Below are positions 24,952-33,215 of a stretch of 64,000 nucleotides of DNA, piece by piece (position 1 is the stretch's first letter; every line of letters begins with the position of its first letter). The DNA lies in the NCBI GenBank assembly GCA_020638495.1, contig JACKIN010000006.1, positions 1-64,000 of the forward strand, read 5' to 3'. The translations under genes and the position numbers were made by a program. Source of the DNA: Geminicoccaceae bacterium (GTDB lineage Bacteria > Pseudomonadota > Alphaproteobacteria > Geminicoccales > Geminicoccaceae). The notes below the pieces were generated by a model. The model had not been told where the DNA came from. It did not search any database and saw only the letters and a list, made by a program, of their open reading frames with translations.

Positions 24952-25417
24952 GCGCCCGTCCCCGGTCCCGCACGAGGTGGGCCAGGGCCTGCAGGGCGAG
25001 GAGGCCGAGGGCAATGGCGAGCACGACCTTGAGGATGGTCGGCGAGTAGGTGTTGAGGTTGCTGCCGGTGCGCTCGCCGATGGCCAGCGCGGACTGCGCC
25101 TGGCCGAGCGCCCACCAGCCGACGAGGCCTGCGGTCGTGGCGACGACCAGCCGCTCGAGCACGGTCAGCGCCCGTCGCGCCGGCAAGGGCAGGCGGTCGT
25201 AGAGCACCGTGATGCGGATATGCCCCTCGCTCGCATAGGCCTGCGGCCCGGCGATCAGGTAGTGCATCGCCGCCAGGAGGACGACGACCTCGATGGTCCA
25301 CTGGGTCGGGGAGTTGAAGAAGTAGCGGGCGCAGACCTCGCCGAAGGTCAGGACGGCGACCAGGGCGTAGACGTAGGAGAGGGCGAGGCCGAGCTGCTCG
25401 TTGAAGCGTGTGATCAT
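24941..25417 (-). CDS. dctQ: TRAP transporter small membrane subunit (DctQ)
   Basis: 158 aa with four hydrophobic segments. The sequence CARYFFNSPTQWTIEVVVLLAA carries the R-Y-x-F-x-x-x-x-x-W-x-x-E pattern of DctQ. It overlaps dctM by 11 nt and follows dctP by a 73-nt gap that holds a hairpin. Confidence 0.9.
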   Translation of the reverse strand: MITRFNEQLGLALSYVYALVAVLTFGEVCARYFFNSPTQWTIEVVVLLAAMHYLIAGPQAYASEGHIRITVLYDRLPLPARRALTVLERLVVATTAGLVGWWALGQAQSALAIGERTGSNLNTYSPTILKVVLAIALGLLALQALAHLVRDRGRAHGG

Positions 25418-25444
25418 CGGCGGGCACCGCTCGCGAAAGCGAAG

Positions 25445-25477
25445 CGCAGCCGCCGGGAGGATGTCCCGGCGGCTGCG
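25445..25477 (-). promoter_or_regulatory. Hairpin between dctP and dctQ
   Basis: CGCAGCCGCCGGGA (25445-25458) and TCCCGGCGGCTGCG (25464-25477) form a perfect 14-bp stem with a 5-nt loop. No T-run follows on the minus strand. Such stems between binding-protein and membrane genes commonly protect the upstream message so that more binding protein is made. Confidence 0.7.
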
Positions 25478-25490
25478 GAGGGTGGCGGGC

Positions 25491-26522
25491 CTAGAGCAGG
25501 CCCTTCTTGGTCAAGAAGGCCTTGTGCGCGTCGACGGCCTTCTTCGAGAGCTCGCTCTTCGTTGCCCACTCGTCCCAGACCTCGACCGCGATGGCGCGAT
25601 ACTTGGCGCGATCCTCCGGCGTCAGCTCGAAGAGCGTCAGGCCGATCTCGTCGGCCTTGGCCAGCACCTCCTGGTCCTGGCGGAGCGCGTTCATGACGTT
25701 GCGCAGCATGATCTCGCGCATGTTGATCTCGAGCATCGACTTGATGCTGTTCGGCAGCTCCGCCCAGCGGTCGGCATTGACCGTGAAGTCCCAGACACCG
25801 TTGGAATGCGGGCTGTTGACCAGGGTGAAGTCGACGATGTCGTAGTCGCCGACCTGGAAGTTGTAGGAGAGCGAGCCGTCATCGGCGGCGTCGATGACGC
25901 CTTTCTCGAGCGCCGAGAAGACCTCGGTCTGCGGCATGACGATCGGCACGGCACCCAGCCGCTCCCAGATGAGCGAGCCGATGCCGGGCGGGGTGCGCAG
26001 CTTCACGCCCTCGAAGTCGTCCCAGCTCTCGAGGGGCACCCGCGAAGGCACGGCCTCCCAGGAGCCGGTGCCGACACCGATCGTGTGGAGGCCGAACTGG
26101 GCATAGGCCTCGCGCAAGAGCTCGAGCCCGCCTTCGTAGTACATGAACTCGATGGTCTGGAACCGGTCGTCATAGGCGCCCGGGATGTCGCCCAGGGGCG
26201 CGAAGCCCGGGTCGAGCCCGGCATAGACCGCGGCATAGGAGATGTGGCCGTCGATGATGCCGGCCTTGACCGAATCGATCGTCTGGTTGAGGGCGACCAC
26301 CGCACCGGCCGGCAGGACCTCGATCTTGAGCCGCCCTTCGCTCTGCAGGTCGATCCGCTCGGCCAGCTCGACCACGCTGTCGTAGAGGGTGTTGCCGGGC
26401 AGCCAGCCGGTCTGCACCCGCCAAGTGATCGATTCCTGGGCCGTGGCGCCGAAGGCGCCGACCATGAGGCCGGTGGCGGCGACGATGGCGGATGCGCGTG
26501 CGAGGAGGTCGATTCGAGCCAT
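25491..26522 (-). CDS. dctP: TRAP transporter substrate-binding protein (DctP/TAXI-like DctP fold)
   Basis: 343 aa from ATG 26522, after AAAGGGAGA. The signal peptide ends near GATAQESITWRVQ. WRVQTGWLPGNTLYDSVVELA opens the mature protein. VKLRTPPGIGSLIWERLGAVP includes the conserved Arg that binds the ligand carboxylate, and SALEKGVIDAADD is a family motif. Ligands of this branch are carboxylic acids; relatives of this type are often annotated for mannitol/chloroaromatic or pyruvate-like acids. Confidence 0.9.
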   Translation of the reverse strand: MARIDLLARASAIVAATGLMVGAFGATAQESITWRVQTGWLPGNTLYDSVVELAERIDLQSEGRLKIEVLPAGAVVALNQTIDSVKAGIIDGHISYAAVYAGLDPGFAPLGDIPGAYDDRFQTIEFMYYEGGLELLREAYAQFGLHTIGVGTGSWEAVPSRVPLESWDDFEGVKLRTPPGIGSLIWERLGAVPIVMPQTEVFSALEKGVIDAADDGSLSYNFQVGDYDIVDFTLVNSPHSNGVWDFTVNADRWAELPNSIKSMLEINMREIMLRNVMNALRQDQEVLAKADEIGLTLFELTPEDRAKYRAIAVEVWDEWATKSELSKKAVDAHKAFLTKKGLL

Positions 26523-26677
26523 CTGAGCGGTCTCCCTTTTTTGCGAACATTTGTGCGGCATGCGCCGCTCCGTGCTGATTTGGCATTTGCAAGGCTCGGC
26601 ACGGGGCTGTCAAATACATAACCGCGGCGCCGCGACGGGCTCGGCGGACCCGACGAACAGCAGGACGGGCGACACCC

Positions 26678-27562
26678 TTGGCGGAATTCCCGCAGCCCTG
26701 GCAGATGCCCGAGAGCGAATGGCGCCGCCGCGTCGGGCGCGTGCGTGCCGGCCGGGCGCTGGCGCCGCGGCAATGGCCGGGCGGCGCCATCTGCGCCGTG
26801 GCGCTGTCCTTCGACTGCGATCACGAGACCTTCGAGCTCGGCCGGGGCGGGAGCGCCATCGGCCGGCTCGCCTGGGGCGAGTTCGGCCGCCGCGTGGGCG
26901 TGCCGCGCATCCTGGACGTGCTCGCCCGGCTCGAGGTCAGGGCCTCGTTCTTCGTGCCGGCGGTCGCCGGCCTCATCGACCCGGACGAGCCCCGGCGCAT
27001 CGTCGGCGCCGGGCACGAGGTCGCCATGCATGGCTGGATCCACGAGAACACCTCGCTGCTCGGGGAAGCCGAGGAGCGCGAGCTGATGCTGCGCGCCCGG
27101 GACACCCTGGAAGGGCTGACCGGAATGCCCCCCGTCGGGTTTCGCGCCGCCAACTGGGATCTCAGCCCCTCGACCATCCCGCTCGTCGCCGAGCTGGGCC
27201 TCGCCTACGACAGCTCGCTCATGGCCGACGAGGCCTGCTACGAGCTGGTCTGCGACGGCGAGCCCACCGGGGTCGTCGAGGTGCCGGTCGAATGGCTGCG
27301 CGACGATGCCGTCTACTTCCTCTTCAACCGCGAGCCCGCGACCCGGCCCTGGACGCCACCCGACGACGTTCTCGCGATCTTCCGCCGGGAGCTGGACGCG
27401 GCGATGGCCGAGGGCGGCGTCTTCCAGCTCGTCATGCACCCCTTCGTCATCGGCTACCGCTCGCGCATCTGGATCCTCGAGGCGCTGATCGAGCAGGCGA
27501 AGGGCCGGGCCTGGTTCGCCACCCACGCCGAGCTGGCCCAGTGGGTGCGGGAACATGGCTGA
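26678..27562 (+). CDS. Polysaccharide deacetylase-family hydrolase (NodB/PuuE-like)
   Basis: 294 aa with a TTG start; ATG 26705 is an alternative. Metal-binding motifs are SFDCDHE (Asp pair, ~48-54) and AMHGWIHEN (H-x3-H, ~117-125), followed by GFRAANWDLSPST. The N-terminal WPGGAICAVALSFDCD matches the branch that includes PuuE allantoinase-type amidohydrolases, which cleave C-N bonds in small molecules rather than cell-wall sugars. No signal peptide is seen, fitting a cytosolic enzyme. Divergent from the TRAP operon and overlapping the next gene by 8 nt. Confidence 0.82.
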   Translation: MAEFPQPWQMPESEWRRRVGRVRAGRALAPRQWPGGAICAVALSFDCDHETFELGRGGSAIGRLAWGEFGRRVGVPRILDVLARLEVRASFFVPAVAGLIDPDEPRRIVGAGHEVAMHGWIHENTSLLGEAEERELMLRARDTLEGLTGMPPVGFRAANWDLSPSTIPLVAELGLAYDSSLMADEACYELVCDGEPTGVVEVPVEWLRDDAVYFLFNREPATRPWTPPDDVLAIFRRELDAAMAEGGVFQLVMHPFVIGYRSRIWILEALIEQAKGRAWFATHAELAQWVREHG

Positions 27563-28049
27563 GGTGATGCGGGAGCTGCTCGACCGCCGCCAGATCGAGG
27601 ACCTGCTTGTCGACTATTGCCGCCATCTGGACCGGATGGAGCTGGACGCGCTCGCCGCCCTCTTCACGACCGACTGCCGCGTCACCTACGGCGCCGAACC
27701 CAGGCTCGCCGCGGTCGGTCGCGAGGCGCTGGCGCGCTCGCTGGCGCGCATGTGGCGCTGGCGCCGCACGGCGCATCACCTGGCGAATGTGCGGGTCTGG
27801 CTCGACTCGGCCGACACCGCGCGGGCGGAGAGCTGCGTCCACGCCTGGCACGAGCGGCCGGACGGTCGGACCGCCACCGTCTACGGCCGCTATCTCGATT
27901 CCCTGCGGCGCACGCCCGAAGGCTGGCGCATCGCCGAGCGGCGCATGGACATGAACGGCGCCGACGCCAACTTCCACGTCCCCATCCCCCAGGCCCCCCG
28001 CCAGCCGCCACCCCCGGGCTGGCAACCGCCCGAGGGACTCGACGGTTGA
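27555..28049 (+). CDS. SnoaL/NTF2-like family protein
   Basis: 164 aa. RRQIEDLLVDYCRHLDRMEL and ALFTTDCRVTYG fit the SnoaL_4 cone-shaped fold, with RTAHHLANVRVWL and YGRYLDSLRR as the later strands. The C-terminal 30 residues are proline-rich. It overlaps the deacetylase-like gene by 8 nt, so the two probably act together, perhaps as an isomerase or dehydratase step. No catalytic assignment is possible. Confidence 0.75.
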   Translation: MAEVMRELLDRRQIEDLLVDYCRHLDRMELDALAALFTTDCRVTYGAEPRLAAVGREALARSLARMWRWRRTAHHLANVRVWLDSADTARAESCVHAWHERPDGRTATVYGRYLDSLRRTPEGWRIAERRMDMNGADANFHVPIPQAPRQPPPPGWQPPEGLDG

Positions 28050-28076
28050 GGCGGTCCCGGCCCGGGTGAACCAGCC

Positions 28077-29120
28077 TCAGCGGCTCAGGGTGAGGATGCC
28101 TTCGGCGGTGGGAATGTCGGTGACGAGATGGGTCGCGTAGCCGCCGCGCAGGGCTGCGTGGATGCCTTCGATCTTGTCGGCGCCGGATGAGACGAGGATG
28201 CCCATCCGCAAGCCGCGCAGGCAATCGGGCGTCACGCCGATCAGCCGCTCGTCGAGGTGGCCATGGATATGATTGCCGGCGGCGTCGATGAAGCGGCCGC
28301 AGACCAGGCCGACGGCGCCATGGCGCCGATAGCGGGCGAGGTCGTCGACGGAGGCGATGCCCGCCTGGACGATATGGCTGGTCTCGTTGCACGAGCCGAC
28401 GGCGAAGACCGCCTTGCCGATGCGCGAGACCTGCTCGAGCTGCGCCCTGATGATGGGCTCCTGGCGCAGCGCCTCCGCCATCGCACTGGTCGAGAGCACG
28501 GCCGGGGCGTGCAGGTTGATGCAGCGGCCGCCCAGCGACAGGGCGATGTGCGACGAGCAGATCTCCGCATCGAAGCCGTAGGGTGACGACATCGAGCCGA
28601 CCATCTGGATGACCGTCAGCCGGTCGATCCGCCGCGGCACGATGTTCTGTGACAGGTTGAAGATCGTCTGCCCCCAGGCGACGCCGAGCACGTCGCCGGG
28701 ATCGATCAGGTCCGGCAGGCGCCGGCCCGCGCCGACGGCGACCCGCTCGAGGGAGAACGTGTCGCCCGGCACGACATAGGTCTCGGCCAGCCCGTAGCGT
28801 TGCGACAAAGCGTGCGACAGGCGATGGCGGCTGAAGACCCCGGCATCGAGCCGGATCTCGACCATGCCGGTCTCGCGTGCCTGCTGCAGATAGCCGACGA
28901 TCGACGAGCGCGAGACGCCGAGCGTGCCGGCGATCTCGTGCTGGCTCCTGCCCTCGTAGTAGTAGAGCCAGGCCGCCTCCAGAACGATATCGTCGTTCAG
29001 CGCGCTGCCACGACCCGATCCGATGCGTTGCCTGCTGGCCAATCGTGCTCCTCGCCACGGGTCGTCGATGGCTGCCGGGTGCCAGTCGAGCGCCTCCGGC
29101 CGTCCCTCACACGAGCGCAT
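28077..29120 (-). CDS. SorC/DeoR-type sugar-binding transcriptional regulator
   Basis: 347 aa from ATG 29120, overlapping the permease stop by 14 nt. The N-terminal helix-turn-helix reads EGRSQHEIAGTLGVSRSSIVGYLQQ. The C-terminal SorC sugar-binding domain (phosphosugar isomerase-like) shows LGVAWGQTIFNLS, IQMVGSM, VGSCNETSHIVQAG and LRGGYATHLVTD. Members bind phosphorylated sugars or sugar acids. Being last in the AfuABC-type operon, it probably controls that operon through the inverted repeat at 33094-33111. Confidence 0.86.
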   Translation of the reverse strand: MRSCEGRPEALDWHPAAIDDPWRGARLASRQRIGSGRGSALNDDIVLEAAWLYYYEGRSQHEIAGTLGVSRSSIVGYLQQARETGMVEIRLDAGVFSRHRLSHALSQRYGLAETYVVPGDTFSLERVAVGAGRRLPDLIDPGDVLGVAWGQTIFNLSQNIVPRRIDRLTVIQMVGSMSSPYGFDAEICSSHIALSLGGRCINLHAPAVLSTSAMAEALRQEPIIRAQLEQVSRIGKAVFAVGSCNETSHIVQAGIASVDDLARYRRHGAVGLVCGRFIDAAGNHIHGHLDERLIGVTPDCLRGLRMGILVSSGADKIEGIHAALRGGYATHLVTDIPTAEGILTLSR

Positions 29121-30774
29121 CCTCTCGCTTGCCCATCGCCGTGAACAGCACGGAGAGAGGCAGGAAGGTCAGGAGGATGAGGACGGTGCCGAGCGCCGAG
29201 GCGATGCCGAAGTTTCCGTTGACCACCTCGTTGAAGATCTCGAGGCTGACCGTCACCGTCCGCCCCGACTGCAGGATCAGGGTCGCGCTCAGCTCGCGGA
29301 TGGTGTTCGACCAGGTGAGCAGGACGCCCGAGAGGATCGCGACGGACAGGAGCGGCACCGTGATCTTGAGGAAGGTCATGGCCGGCCCGGCGCCGAGATT
29401 GACCGACGCCTCCTCGGTGTCGCGGGAGAGCTGCTGCAGCATGCCTACGGACGAGCGGACCGAGAAGGGGAGGCGGCGGATGAAGTAGGCCAGGATGAGG
29501 ATCAGCGCCGTGCCGGTCATGGCGAAGGGCTGGTGGTGATAGGTGACCACCAGCCCGACCCCCAGGACAATGCCCGGCACCGCGAACGAGAACATGATGA
29601 TGGTGTCGAGGAAGCCGCTGATGCGGCCCGGCCGGCGGACGATGATGTAGCCGATCATGGTGCCGAAGACAGCGCACAGCAGGGTTGCCGTGGTGGTGAA
29701 GAAGATGGTGTTCCAGAGCGGCCTGCCGATGGTGCCGAGGATGCGGCGGTAGTTGTCGAGGGTGAATTCCGCCAGCAGGACCGGTCCGTTGGCCTTCAGG
29801 AAGGACGAGACGATGATGTTGGCGAGCGGCAGCAGGGCCACGCCGACCAGCGTGTAGACGAAGAGCGCCGCCAGCAGGCGTTTTTTGAACGGCTGTTCCT
29901 GCAGGGTCAGCGGGCGCACCGCGGCGGTGCCGAAGGCGTTGCGCGAGGCGTACCAGCGCTGCAGCAGAAGCGCCGAGGTCGTGATCAGCAGCAGGAGCAC
30001 GGAGAGGGTGCTGGCGAGCACCGGCCGGCCGCCGAAATCGTTGACGAACTCGCCATAGATCAGGACCGGCAGCACGCGAAAGCGCTCGCCGAGGATGATC
30101 GGCGTGCCGAGATCGGTGAAGCAGGCGATGAAGACCAGGAGCGCTCCGGTCGAGATCGATGGCGCCAGCAGCGGGGCGATCACCTTCCTGAAGGTCGCGA
30201 GCTCGCTCGATCCGAGATTGCGGGCGGCATCCTCGATGCTCTGGTCGATCGACTTGAGACCGGACGACACCAGCAGAAAGACGAAGGGGAAATAATGCAG
30301 GGTGAAGACGAAGATGATGCCCTGAGCACCGTAGATCGACGGCAGCGAGATGCCGTATTCCGCCAGGGTCGTGGTGACGAGGCCGTTGCGGCCGAGCAGG
30401 ATGATCCAGGAGTAGGAGCCGATGAAGGGCGGCGAGACGAAGATCAGCACCACGGCGGCACGGATCAGGCTGCGCATCCAGATGTGGAAGCGGCTGGTGA
30501 AGTAGGCGGCGGGCACGCCGACCAGGAGCGCCAGCACGGTGGCGCTGATGCTCACGATGAAGCTGTTGACCAGGGTGCGGTAGTAATACGGCTCCGAGAA
30601 GAACATCCGGTAGTTCTGGAGCACGCCGGCGGCGTCCTCCTTGCCCGAGAAGCTCAGGCCGACGATGTTGAAGACCGGCAGCAGCAGCAGGGCTGCCGTG
30701 ACGACCAGCATGCCGGCGGTGACCGACGGCCAGAAGCCGAGCAGCCGCCGGGCCGCCACCATTGCTCCGGTCAT
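29107..30774 (-). CDS. ABC transporter permease, double-domain AfuB/FbpB type
   Basis: 555 aa with twelve predicted membrane segments in two homologous halves. Coupling loops are DAARNLGSSELATFRKVIAPL in the first half and EASVNLGAGPAMTFLKITVPL in the second. Such fused permeases belong to the iron(III)/2-aminoethylphosphonate/hexose-phosphate class. It begins 10 nt after the ATPase stop. The SorC regulator and nearby sugar-acid genes favour an organic phosphate or sugar-acid cargo over iron. Confidence 0.88.
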   Translation of the reverse strand: MTGAMVAARRLLGFWPSVTAGMLVVTAALLLLPVFNIVGLSFSGKEDAAGVLQNYRMFFSEPYYYRTLVNSFIVSISATVLALLVGVPAAYFTSRFHIWMRSLIRAAVVLIFVSPPFIGSYSWIILLGRNGLVTTTLAEYGISLPSIYGAQGIIFVFTLHYFPFVFLLVSSGLKSIDQSIEDAARNLGSSELATFRKVIAPLLAPSISTGALLVFIACFTDLGTPIILGERFRVLPVLIYGEFVNDFGGRPVLASTLSVLLLLITTSALLLQRWYASRNAFGTAAVRPLTLQEQPFKKRLLAALFVYTLVGVALLPLANIIVSSFLKANGPVLLAEFTLDNYRRILGTIGRPLWNTIFFTTTATLLCAVFGTMIGYIIVRRPGRISGFLDTIIMFSFAVPGIVLGVGLVVTYHHQPFAMTGTALILILAYFIRRLPFSVRSSVGMLQQLSRDTEEASVNLGAGPAMTFLKITVPLLSVAILSGVLLTWSNTIRELSATLILQSGRTVTVSLEIFNEVVNGNFGIASALGTVLILLTFLPLSVLFTAMGKREDALV

Positions 30775-30784
30775 GGCGTCCGGG

Positions 30785-31870
30785 TCATGCCGGGGTCGGC
30801 TCGAAGAGCCGGACCGTGTGGGCCGGAATGTCGAGGCGGTAGCGCCCGCCGAGCACCGGGATGGCGGCACCGGTGCGGCGCTGCGCGGCGACGTGGACGA
30901 TGGCGCCGGCGCCGATATCGACGACGAAACGCACCGTTCCGCCGAGGAACTGGATATCGGCCAGCCGGCCGCATAGGCCGCGCATGTCATCGTCGGGCAC
31001 GGGCTGCAGCTCTACGTCCTGGGGGCGGAAGGCCACCGTGCGGGCCTCGCCCGAGGCGACGCCGGAAACGCCATCCACGATGAGCAGCCCCCCTTCGCCG
31101 AGCGCCACCGTGGCCGTCCCGTCGAGCACTTCGGCCACCTTGCCGGGCAGCATGTTGCACTCGCCGACGAAGCCGGCGACGAAGCGCGTCTCGGGGGCGT
31201 TGTAGATCTCGAGCGGCGTGGCGATCTGCTCGACCCGGCCGTGGCTCATCACGGCGACGCGGTCGGACATCAGGAGCGCTTCCTCCTGGTCATGGGTCAC
31301 GTAGATCGTGGTGATCCCGACCTGGCGCTGCAGGGCGCGGATCTCGGCGCGCAGATGCACGCGCATCGCCGTGTCGAGGTTCGACAAAGGCTCGTCCATG
31401 AGCAGGACGTCGGGCTGGATGACCATGGCGCGGGCGAGAACCACGCGCTGCTGCTGGCCGCCGGAGAGCTCGCGCGGGCGCCGGTGCCTCAGCGCCGCGA
31501 GCTGGATCAGCTCGAGCATCTGGCCGACCCGCGCCTCGACCTCGGCCTTGGCGCAGCGCCGCGCCCTGAGGCCGTAGGCGATATTGTCGAAAACCGAGAG
31601 GTGCGGGAAGATCGCGTAGTTCTGGAAGACCATGCCGGTGTTGCGCCGGTGTGCTGGCACGTCGTCGATCGGCTTGTCGTCGAAGCGGATGGTGCCGGCG
31701 GTCTGGCGCAGGAAGCCGGCGATGATGCGGAGCAGCGTGGTCTTGCCGCAGCCGCTCGAGCCGAGCAGCGTGAAGAACTCGCCCTTGGCGATGTCGATGG
31801 TGACATCGTCGACGGCGGTGGTCGCGTCGAAGCGCTTGGTGACGGAATCGATGGAGACAGCTGTCGTCAT
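30785..31870 (-). CDS. ABC transporter ATP-binding protein, AfuC/FbpC/PotA type
   Basis: 361 aa. Walker A GSSGCGKTT (~37-45), Q-loop FQNYAIFPH, signature LSGGQQQR (~139-146), Walker B VLLMDEPLSNLD and switch THDQEE are all intact. The C-terminal ~120 residues form the TOBE domain (VAFRPQDVEL, VAAQRRTG). It energises the adjacent double-domain permease. It could also serve the ATPase-less PotBC-type importer at 13716-17653, which lacks its own. Confidence 0.93.
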   Translation of the reverse strand: MTTAVSIDSVTKRFDATTAVDDVTIDIAKGEFFTLLGSSGCGKTTLLRIIAGFLRQTAGTIRFDDKPIDDVPAHRRNTGMVFQNYAIFPHLSVFDNIAYGLRARRCAKAEVEARVGQMLELIQLAALRHRRPRELSGGQQQRVVLARAMVIQPDVLLMDEPLSNLDTAMRVHLRAEIRALQRQVGITTIYVTHDQEEALLMSDRVAVMSHGRVEQIATPLEIYNAPETRFVAGFVGECNMLPGKVAEVLDGTATVALGEGGLLIVDGVSGVASGEARTVAFRPQDVELQPVPDDDMRGLCGRLADIQFLGGTVRFVVDIGAGAIVHVAAQRRTGAAIPVLGGRYRLDIPAHTVRLFEPTPA

Positions 31871-31929
31871 GAGCGCATGCAGGCCGCGGGTCGATGGGCG
31901 GGATGGCGGAAAGACAAGGTGACGGCAGC

Positions 31930-31961
31930 ACCCCCGGCGGCAGCGGTTCGCGGCCGGGGGT
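31930..31961 (-). promoter_or_regulatory. Hairpin between binding-protein and ATPase genes
   Basis: ACCCCCGGC (31930-31938) and GCCGGGGGT (31953-31961) form a perfect 9-bp stem around a 14-nt loop, starting 22 nt after the binding-protein stop. It is placed like the hairpins after tctC and dctP. Confidence 0.55.
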
Positions 31962-31982
31962 CGATCGGCTGCAATGGCGGTC

Positions 31983-33011
31983 TTACTGCTGCGTCTTGAT
32001 GATGATCTGCTGCATCCGTTCCAGGATCTCGTCCCGGTTGGCGCTCGCCCACTCGCTGTCGTAGTCGATCACGTTGATCTCGCTGAGCGGCAGCATCTGC
32101 GGGTGCGTGTCCACGCCGATCCGGGTCGGCCGCCGGCCGGGGAAGTTGGCCACCAGCGCCTGCTGGGCCTCCTCGGACATGAGGTAGTCGGCGAACAGGC
32201 GGGCCGCTTTCGGATGGGGGGCCGACTTGACGATGAACGTTCCCTCGGGCTGGGCCAGCGTGCCGTCCGCCGGGTAGACGATGCCGCCCGTGCCGGCCAT
32301 CACGTAGTTGAAGGCGGCCTCCTCGTAGGTGACGCCGACGGGATACTCGCCGCGCCCGACCTGCTGGAAGACGAGGCTGGACTTGAGCACGATGTTCATG
32401 TTCCCGGTCATGCGCTCGACCAGGTCCCAGGCGGCGTCGTCGCGGCCGTAGATCATCAGCCAGGTGCTGAGCGCGGCGAGCGCCGAGCTCGACTTCGAGG
32501 GGTCGGCGTGGACCACCTTGCCCTTCCATTTGGGATCGGCGAGGTCCTCCCAGCGCTGGGGCGCCTCCTCGGCCGGCAGGAGCTCCGAATTGTACATGAT
32601 CACCATGAGGCTGGCGCCGAACGGGCTGTTGTAGCCCTTGGGGTCGATCATGTCGGGCTCGATATTGGCGAGCTCGGGCGATTCGTACGGATCGAACAGG
32701 TCGGGCGCCGAGGCGCCGGTGTCGGCGAAGCCGCCCCACATGATGTCGGCGCTCGGCCGGTCCTTCTCGGCCCGGATGCGGTTCAAAAGCTCGCCGGTTC
32801 CGGCCTTCACCGTGGTCACGCTGACGCCGTATTTCTCGCCGAACGCCTGGGCAAAGAAATCGACCATCTCCGACGGATGGGAAGCATAGACGACCAGCTC
32901 GTCCTCATGATCGCCGCTTGCCGCACTGGCACTGGTGACCGTCATGGCACCGGTCGTCGCCATGGCAACGACCATCGCCGATCCGAGCAGTCTCGAGATG
33001 AAGCTGGGCAT
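31983..33011 (-). CDS. ABC transporter periplasmic binding protein, AfuA/FbpA type
   Basis: 342 aa from ATG 33011, with GGGAGG upstream. The signal peptide ends near TSASAASGDHEDEL. ELVVYASHPSEMVDFFAQAF, IMWGGFADTG and ADPSKSSSALAAL are typical of family 1 binding proteins. The pair of tyrosines that bind iron in true FbpA is not evident. Family members bind iron, 2-aminoethylphosphonate or sugar phosphates (AfuA). The 112-nt gap before the ATPase gene holds a hairpin. Confidence 0.88.
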   Translation of the reverse strand: MPSFISRLLGSAMVVAMATTGAMTVTSASAASGDHEDELVVYASHPSEMVDFFAQAFGEKYGVSVTTVKAGTGELLNRIRAEKDRPSADIMWGGFADTGASAPDLFDPYESPELANIEPDMIDPKGYNSPFGASLMVIMYNSELLPAEEAPQRWEDLADPKWKGKVVHADPSKSSSALAALSTWLMIYGRDDAAWDLVERMTGNMNIVLKSSLVFQQVGRGEYPVGVTYEEAAFNYVMAGTGGIVYPADGTLAQPEGTFIVKSAPHPKAARLFADYLMSEEAQQALVANFPGRRPTRIGVDTHPQMLPLSEINVIDYDSEWASANRDEILERMQQIIIKTQQ

Positions 33012-33069
33012 GAGGGTTGCGCCTCCCGTTGTGGGGCCACGGCTGTGGCCGATCGATGATCCATGGCCC

Positions 33070-33111
33070 AGCCTAGGAGGCGGTTTCGACACCTGTCAAT
33101 CGGTATTGACA
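33070..33111 (-). promoter_or_regulatory. Promoter and inverted-repeat operator of the AfuABC-type operon
   Basis: On the minus strand TTGACA (33094-33099) and TAGGCT (33070-33075) are 18 bp apart. The -35 box is one arm of a perfect inverted repeat TGTCAAT-CGGT-ATTGACA (33094-33111). A repressor here would block RNA polymerase. The SorC protein encoded in the same operon is the obvious candidate. Confidence 0.6.
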
Positions 33112-33215
33112 ATTGTCGGCGGCTCCACATTTGGCACCCTTGCGCAAGGGCCGCGTCGTGGATCGCGCTTGTCATCTGACGACCGATGGGGTCCGTGTGA
33201 TCGGCGGCGGGAGCT

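Noticed and set aside
29023..31083. A 686-codon open frame antisense to the double-domain permease
   Set aside because: Composition is Arg/Glu/Asp/Gly low-complexity with no motif, and the minus strand encodes an intact permease with coupling loops.
31983..33011. True iron(III)-binding protein FbpA
   Set aside because: The adjacent tyrosines that hold iron are not evident, and the operon carries a SorC sugar regulator; left as AfuA/FbpA type without a stated cargo.
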